Shown one piece after another: positions 60,401-64,000 of a stretch of DNA of 64,000 nt (positions are counted from its first letter, which is position 1; each line of letters begins with the position of its first letter). Both the position numbers and the translations under genes were made by a program. The DNA comes from a bacterium (GTDB taxonomy: Bacteria > Planctomycetota > JAFGQW01): positions 356,501 through 420,500 of the forward strand of contig JAUHXU010000001.1 in NCBI GenBank assembly GCA_030426805.1, written 5' to 3'. The notes beneath the pieces were generated by a model, which saw only the letters and a program-made list of their open reading frames with translations, did no database searches and had not been told where the DNA came from.

Positions 60401-63299
60401 GGATCCGCGCGACGTCACCGCGCGCGTAGGTCGCGCGATCGGTCAGCACTTCGAGCCCTTCGTAGCGGTAGCGACCGCCGCGCCACTGCTTGCCGCACAC
60501 CCAGAACGGCGCCTCGCCGACGACCGGCGCCTCGACCGCGTCGCGAGCGACGAATCGGAGCGCGTATCGCCCTTCGCTCTCGGGCTTCCAATCGACGGTC
60601 GCGCGACCGTTCTCGTCGGTCTGCACCGGCGCGACGTGCACGATGCGCTCGTCACCGTCCTCGTCCGCACCGGCCGCCGCCGCCCCCGCGCGCTTCACCG
60701 GCCCCGGGCTCGGTGCGTCCTTCGGCAACGAGACGACCTGCAGCGTCCCCTGCACCGAGAGCGGGCGATGGTCCGCGCGCTCGGTTCGGACCTCGATGCG
60801 CACGGACTCGCCGGGTCCGGTGAATCCGCGATCGGGCCGGACCGCCGCGAAGAACGCGGTGCGCGTCAGCGTGACCGTCCCCTCGCCCTCGATCGTGCGC
60901 CGACTGAGGTCCATCACCTCGGCGCGCACGCGGAAGCGATGATCCTCGCCCGGATACTTCTTCGCGAACGACGCGGTCTCGAACGTGATCTCCGCCCGGC
61001 CCTCGGCGTTCGTCCGCACCTCGCCCTGGGCGACGAGTTCATCGGTCGACCGTCCCGAAGGCGTCGCGCGGTGGGAGAACGACGCGGCGCGGTCGTAGAG
61101 AAACGCGAATGGATCGCGGAACGACACGCGGTGGTCGTACCGACGACGGAATACCGAGTACTTCACGCGCGCACCGGCCACGGCTCCGCCGAAGTAGTAG
61201 CGCGCATCGATCGCGGTCGTGACGGTCTCGCCGAGGCGCGGTGTCCCGTTGGCACCGACCGTGACCTCGAACTCGGGCCGCTTGTATTCCTCGACGCGGA
61301 AGCCGATCGTGCGCGCCGGGCCGCGGCGTCCCCGGCCGGGGTTGACCAGCAGACGATACGCCCCGAGCGGTGCCTCCATCGGCACGCGCCACTCGCCTTC
61401 GAGCATCCCGAACGCATCGGTGCGGAGCGTTCGCTCGAGCATCTTCTTGCCGCGCGGTCCGCGAATCGCGATCGCGACGGCTCGGTCGGCGATCGCGCGG
61501 TAGTCGCCCGACGCGGGCTGCGCGCGCATCAGCGCGGAGAACGAGACCTTCTGCCCCGGTCGGTAGACACCGCGATCCGTGAACGCGAAGACCTTGCCGG
61601 TCAGGCGCTCCCGATAGCGGTATTGGTAGCGCCAGCCGGTGAACGCGTAGCGCCCGTCGACCCACGCGAAGGCGTCGCTGTAGCCGTAGCGCTGGCCGAC
61701 ACCGAAGGTCGCGGGGCAGACGAACACGCCGTCCGCATCCGTCGAGCCGAGCGTCACGTCGGTGTCGTTGCCGCGCAGCGAGTGACGAACGGCGATCGAT
61801 GCGCCGGCCTCGGGAGCGCCCGTGCGGGCATTGACGACGAAGAAGATCGACCGATCGGCCGACCGCTTGCGCACGACGGCGAGGTCCGAGACGACGAGCA
61901 CCGAGGCGACGCGCACGCCGGCACCGCTCGCTTCGATCAAGTAGGCGCCGGCCCCGGTCACGGGCACCGTCGACTCGAACTTGCGCTGCAAGTGCTTGCC
62001 CTCGTCGGGGGTCGTCTGCGACCACTCCGCCTCGAGGTTCTCGCGCATCGCGTTGCGGGCGATCTTCGACAGGCTCGACGCGAGTTGCTGAAGCCCGCCC
62101 CCACCGATCAGCATCAGCGAGGCCTCGTCGCCGAGGTGTTTCTCGAGCGGCACGCGGTAGGCGCGGTAGGTCACCTTCGCGACGTTGCGGGTCGCGAGCG
62201 CGATCGTCGGCCGCTCGCCCGGCAAGCGGATCCGCCCCGTGTCCAGGGTCACCGTCGGTCGTTCGATCGCGCGGGTGCGATGCGCCGCGTCGGCACACCA
62301 CGGGCTGCCCGGCATGTCGGCCCGCAGGACGCGGTAGTGCTCGATCGCAGCGACGAAGTCGCTTCGGTCCTCGGCGAGCAGCCCGAGTCCGTATCGCGCG
62401 TCATCCGCGAAGCGATCGCGCGGGAACTCCGTCAGCAGGCGCGTGAAAACGTCGGTCGCAGTCTCTTCGTTCGCGAGCGGCTTGTTGGACTCGAGGTCGC
62501 GCATCCACCAGTTCGACGACGCCCGACGCCGGGCGGTCGCTCGGTGATACAGCGCACGTGCGGCTGCGGGCGCATCCTCGTAGAGCACCGCCGTCGTGTA
62601 GTTCTCCTCGAGGAGCGTGAGAATCCGACCGAACATCTCGCGCGCGATCGCTTGGCGCTTCTTGCCGTCTTCGAGGCCGCGGCTGCGCCACCACCACCCG
62701 ACGCGTGCGGCGATCCACTGCTCGATCAACCGCGCGTGCAGCAGATTGATCTCCGCCCGCTCGCTCGCGAGCGCCGCGCGCGCCTTCGGATCGCCGGAGT
62801 CGTCCCCGATCGCCCGGGTGAAGAGCACGTGCGCCCGGACGAACGCCTCGTCCCCCGCCGCGAGGTCTTCTTTGGTGATGTCACGATAGGTCGCGCCCTG
62901 CACGCGCTTGGTTCCGACCGGCTTGCCGTCCCTGATCCACACGTAGTGCGGCTTGGCGCGGAGCAACTCGCCCAACCGGGCCCGGGCGCGCGCCTCGGTC
63001 AGCGTGTCGGCGCGGTCCTTCGCGAGCGCGCGGAGGTGTGCCTCGGCCTGAGGCCACTTGCCGAGCCCTCGCAAGCACGCCCCGATGTCGAGGCGAATCG
63101 GATCGGCGTCGGCCGCGTGCTTCGGGTCCGCGAGCGCCGTCTCGAACGCGGCCAACGCCTTGCCGAACGACTTCTCCTTGAGCAGGCGTCGCGCCCGCTC
63201 GAGGTCGTTTTCCCCCGGGGCGGCGAGGGCGAACCCCCCGGCGAGGCAGAGTGCGGTCAGCGAGACGGCGGCCAGCAGGCGGTGGTAGAGTCGAAACAC
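57453..63299 (-). CDS. Bacterial alpha-2-macroglobulin with thioester motif and N-terminal TPR
   Basis: A 1,948-residue secreted protein. The signal peptide (MFRLYHRLLAAVSLTALCL, cut near FALA/A) is followed by TPR-like repeats (about 35-390), MG1-MG2-type domains with RGVYRPGQKVSFSALMRA near 640, further MG domains, the A2M core with WRTTARAYTADTRVG, and the thioester motif GCVEQ with C1449 and Q1452. An alpha/alpha toroid TED domain and receptor-like C-terminus complete it. Such proteins trap proteases covalently in the periplasm or at the surface. No lipobox Cys is evident, so it is probably soluble. The usual partner PbpC is not adjacent. GTG 63299 has GGGAG 7 nt upstream. Confidence 0.93.
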   Translation of the reverse strand: MFRLYHRLLAAVSLTALCLAGGFALAAPGENDLERARRLLKEKSFGKALAAFETALADPKHAADADPIRLDIGACLRGLGKWPQAEAHLRALAKDRADTLTEARARARLGELLRAKPHYVWIRDGKPVGTKRVQGATYRDITKEDLAAGDEAFVRAHVLFTRAIGDDSGDPKARAALASERAEINLLHARLIEQWIAARVGWWWRSRGLEDGKKRQAIAREMFGRILTLLEENYTTAVLYEDAPAAARALYHRATARRRASSNWWMRDLESNKPLANEETATDVFTRLLTEFPRDRFADDARYGLGLLAEDRSDFVAAIEHYRVLRADMPGSPWCADAAHRTRAIERPTVTLDTGRIRLPGERPTIALATRNVAKVTYRAYRVPLEKHLGDEASLMLIGGGGLQQLASSLSKIARNAMRENLEAEWSQTTPDEGKHLQRKFESTVPVTGAGAYLIEASGAGVRVASVLVVSDLAVVRKRSADRSIFFVVNARTGAPEAGASIAVRHSLRGNDTDVTLGSTDADGVFVCPATFGVGQRYGYSDAFAWVDGRYAFTGWRYQYRYRERLTGKVFAFTDRGVYRPGQKVSFSALMRAQPASGDYRAIADRAVAIAIRGPRGKKMLERTLRTDAFGMLEGEWRVPMEAPLGAYRLLVNPGRGRRGPARTIGFRVEEYKRPEFEVTVGANGTPRLGETVTTAIDARYYFGGAVAGARVKYSVFRRRYDHRVSFRDPFAFLYDRAASFSHRATPSGRSTDELVAQGEVRTNAEGRAEITFETASFAKKYPGEDHRFRVRAEVMDLSRRTIEGEGTVTLTRTAFFAAVRPDRGFTGPGESVRIEVRTERADHRPLSVQGTLQVVSLPKDAPSPGPVKRAGAAAAGADEDGDERIVHVAPVQTDENGRATVDWKPESEGRYALRFVARDAVEAPVVGEAPFWVCGKQWRGGRYRYEGLEVLTDRATYARGDVARILINTTVDDPTLLVCEEADRLVMRHRVVRVRGRSVVIEMPVTDAWVPNAFLDVLTVHDAKVHRAYRELFVPPVERFVNVDVAYAKPRYEPGEEATAIVRVTDHRGEPIGDGRVALGTVDASLDYIQGDSTPDIRRFFYGDRRSRQVGVESSFSYRSGSLVLDAVTLPKHRYRGNPPGWNRFPGSSDLAWGADRAAPEMLDDGEGRNRLADQSPSEEAEPEAKKLASGFAAPTASSAPATGDAPRGRAARRAARPAAPTDVRENFSETAHFAPAVPVGADGSATVAFRLPDSVTRWRTTARAYTADTRVGQRRASFVTVKRLLVRPQVPRFFRERDEVVVSAIVNSALEASADVSVALAVSGGALRVVGDGGLERRVTVAAGGETRVDWRFSVVSSGSAKLEFHATTPDASDAVRQSFPVLPYGSRRTVTHAVAMRGDASRATFAFDVPAARAPGRTALVIDASPTLAGVVLDALPYLLEYPYGCVEQTMSRLLPAALTRATLRRAGIDLERLAERRRLVRAGSQAHGRDPVFDSDAMHAMIAKGLRRIYGHQGSDGGFGWFPGGRSDPYMTAYVLYGLHRAAEAEIEVDTGVVKRGLDFLARVTVDERSLHRAAYQCYALALHGRTPPSEVFTRVFDRREHLNHYTRAVLALAAHAAKRSEWARILIDNLEDFIETDARTGAASLPAAGYRWCWWSDSVETNAFALMALDAIRPTSPHRDGLMRGLVASRKGQRWRSTKDTAHAIYALVGYMERAGELDADYTADVLLDGEPIRTIKVDRTNALTLDPRIAIGDARLATGEHVVEIVKRGAGSLYATASLGYFSLEDEIAAAAHELDVRRRYFRVTPVVEDGEGAAKQTWRREPLATDATIAAGDTIEVELEVDAHHDYEYVMIEDPKPSGFEPVARTSGSRSHGGLWTYMQLRDARVVFFLPRAPKGKVTLTYRMRAEAPGRLGSMPAAGELMYAPEIQGTSRNWRVVVRDE

Positions 63300-63402
63300 G
63301 ACGGACTCCCGGGACGATGCGGTTGCTTCGGGTCGATCGCGGCGCGCGAACGGCACGCCGGCGGGCCCGCTCGGACGCGCCCCCGCCGCGCGGGTTCCGA
63401 AG

Positions 63403-63408
63403 AGTCTA
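63403..63408 (-). promoter_or_regulatory. -10-like box (TAGACT) for the alpha-2-macroglobulin gene
   Basis: Minus-strand GGGTAGACTC lies 104 bp upstream of the start, with a run of six A further upstream (63422-63427). It resembles the GGGTAGAATC boxes elsewhere in the window. The rest of this 316-bp gap holds the terminator and no gene. Confidence 0.3.
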
Positions 63409-63456
63409 CCCGCGCCCCGAGTTTTTTGGCCCGCCGGCCCGCGCTGCGCGAGGCCC

Positions 63457-63494
63457 AACAAAAAGCGGCGCCGTCCCCGAGGGGATGGCGCCGC
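63457..63494 (-). terminator. Intrinsic terminator after the radical SAM gene
   Basis: Read on the minus strand, GCGGCGCC (63487-63494) pairs with GGCGCCGC (63465-63472), with an inner TCCCC/GGGGA stem, and TTTTTGTT follows (63457-63464). It is the clearest intrinsic terminator in the window and separates the radical SAM gene from the alpha-2-macroglobulin gene. Confidence 0.88.
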
Positions 63495-63615
63495 GCGTGC
63501 ATCGAACGGATTGATAGGTAAAACGGGTCGATTGGGGTAGCGGAGGGTCCGCTCGATGCTTTTTGTTCGGGACCTCCGGGGTGCGGCCTCGCGGCCGCCA
63601 TTCAGGTCGTACGGC

Positions 63616-63999
63616 TCAGCTCGTGCCCACGGTCTCGCGCGCCGGCTGGCGGCTCTCGTCCGTCGCCGGCGTGTCCGCCGGTGGAGACTGTGGCGATTCT
63701 GGAGACTGTGGCGATTCCGGCGACTGTGGTCGCGCAGGGGATGCTCCCCCGTCGCCGCCCGACAGCCGGTGCTTCATGCGCCCCCATTTGATCTGAGCCC
63801 ACTTCTGCGCGAGCTTCGGCCACATGCCCGGACTGAACAAGATGTTCGTCGTCATGAAGCACTCGTGCGTGCAGAAGCACTTGGTGTCCGAGATCCACTT
63901 CCGGATCTCGTTCGACTTGTCATTGTACCAGATCTTCTTGAAGTCGTAGTTGACCTCTCGAAGGTTGCCCATCGGCTTGTTCAGCAGCTCGCACGGGAA
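63616..63999 (-). CDS. Radical SAM/SPASM-domain protein, 3' end
   Basis: The frame is open from the window edge (PCELLNKPMGNLREVNYDFK) to the stop at 63616, giving the last 127 or so residues. The segment from the edge with spaced Cys residues (CELL near the edge and CFCTHEC) is the SPASM-type auxiliary iron-sulfur cluster region of radical SAM enzymes; ECFMTTNILFSPGMWPKL follows, as in uncharacterised B12-independent members. The last 45 residues are a Pro/Ser/Glu tail made by an 18-bp DNA repeat. The catalytic CxxxCxxC part lies outside the window, so the reaction is unknown. Confidence 0.85.
   Translation of the reverse strand, partial: FPCELLNKPMGNLREVNYDFKKIWYNDKSNEIRKWISDTKCFCTHECFMTTNILFSPGMWPKLAQKWAQIKWGRMKHRLSGGDGGASPARPQSPESPQSPESPQSPPADTPATDESRQPARETVGTS
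63683..63730. repeat. 18-bp tandem repeat in the radical SAM gene tail
   Basis: Two nearly identical 18-bp units (63683-63700, 63701-63718) and a partial third encode Pro-Glu/Gln-Ser repeats (PQSPESPQSPESPQSPP) on the minus strand. Slippage could vary the tail length. Confidence 0.75.
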
Positions 64000-64000
64000 G

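Noticed and set aside
59898..63521. A 1,207-codon plus-strand open frame
   Set aside because: Antisense to the alpha-2-macroglobulin gene, which has a signal peptide and thioester motif; this frame has no domain.
1..64000. tRNA, rRNA, CRISPR arrays, insertion sequences and phage genes
   Set aside because: No cloverleaf with a GGTTCGA-type arm, no regular spaced repeats and no transposase, integrase or phage protein were recognised in the gaps or frames.

Overview
The window is about 70% G+C by eye and densely coded, with start codons usually preceded by a clear GGAGG-type ribosome site. The cell is Gram-negative (lpxB, lpxC, lpxD, bamA, an OmpH/Skp chaperone, AsmA). LpxC is fused to FabZ, an arrangement known from Bacteroidota and Planctomycetota. 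Together with two GroELs, a bacterial alpha-2-macroglobulin, carboxypeptidase-regulatory repeats and many TPR proteins, this points to a high-GC planctomycete-like bacterium. That placement is an inference.

Layout. 1-10 kb: envelope biogenesis (lpxB on +; ompH-lpxD-lpxC/fabZ-oxidoreductase on -), an orphan DNA methyltransferase, bamA and dnaB. 10-17 kb: translation and precursor genes on - (rplI, rpsF, pth, rplY, prs, a short GlmU-like uridylyltransferase) and a secreted repeat protein. 17-24.5 kb: a membrane/methyltransferase fusion and an M16 peptidase on +, an AsmA protein on -. 24.5-28.3 kb: a c-di-GMP-I (GEMM) riboswitch in front of a four-gene operon of pilin-like proteins joined by ATGA overlaps. 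28.4-33.8 kb: an isolated nuoJKLMN-like operon. 33.8-39.3 kb: two TPR proteins on - and a pair of SPFH membrane proteins on +. 39.6-43.9 kb: hisS, a coupled unknown gene and a secreted Arg-rich/Tyr-Trp-rich/TPR protein. 44.4-51.5 kb: groEL-groES-groEL-dnaJ-grpE, an FmdB-type zinc ribbon and a secreted parvulin isomerase. 51.5-64 kb: secreted and envelope proteins (beta-propeller-like protein, AP-superfamily phosphatase, DJ-1/PfpI protein, TPR protein, a 1,948-residue alpha-2-macroglobulin with thioester motif) and the end of a radical SAM/SPASM gene.

Two things stand out. First, the nuoJKLMN-like operon keeps the fold signatures of the complex I membrane arm, but the glutamates and lysines used for proton pumping appear to be replaced in K, L, M and N. 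No other complex I gene is in the window. Second, the two convergent gene ends that have a real gap (954-1267 and 39279-39597) each hold a roughly 184-bp palindromic element. Each element has two inverted and two direct copies of a unit starting GGTGCAGAATCG, a repeat family that I do not recognise. The other five convergent junctions overlap or have gaps of 13 bp or less.
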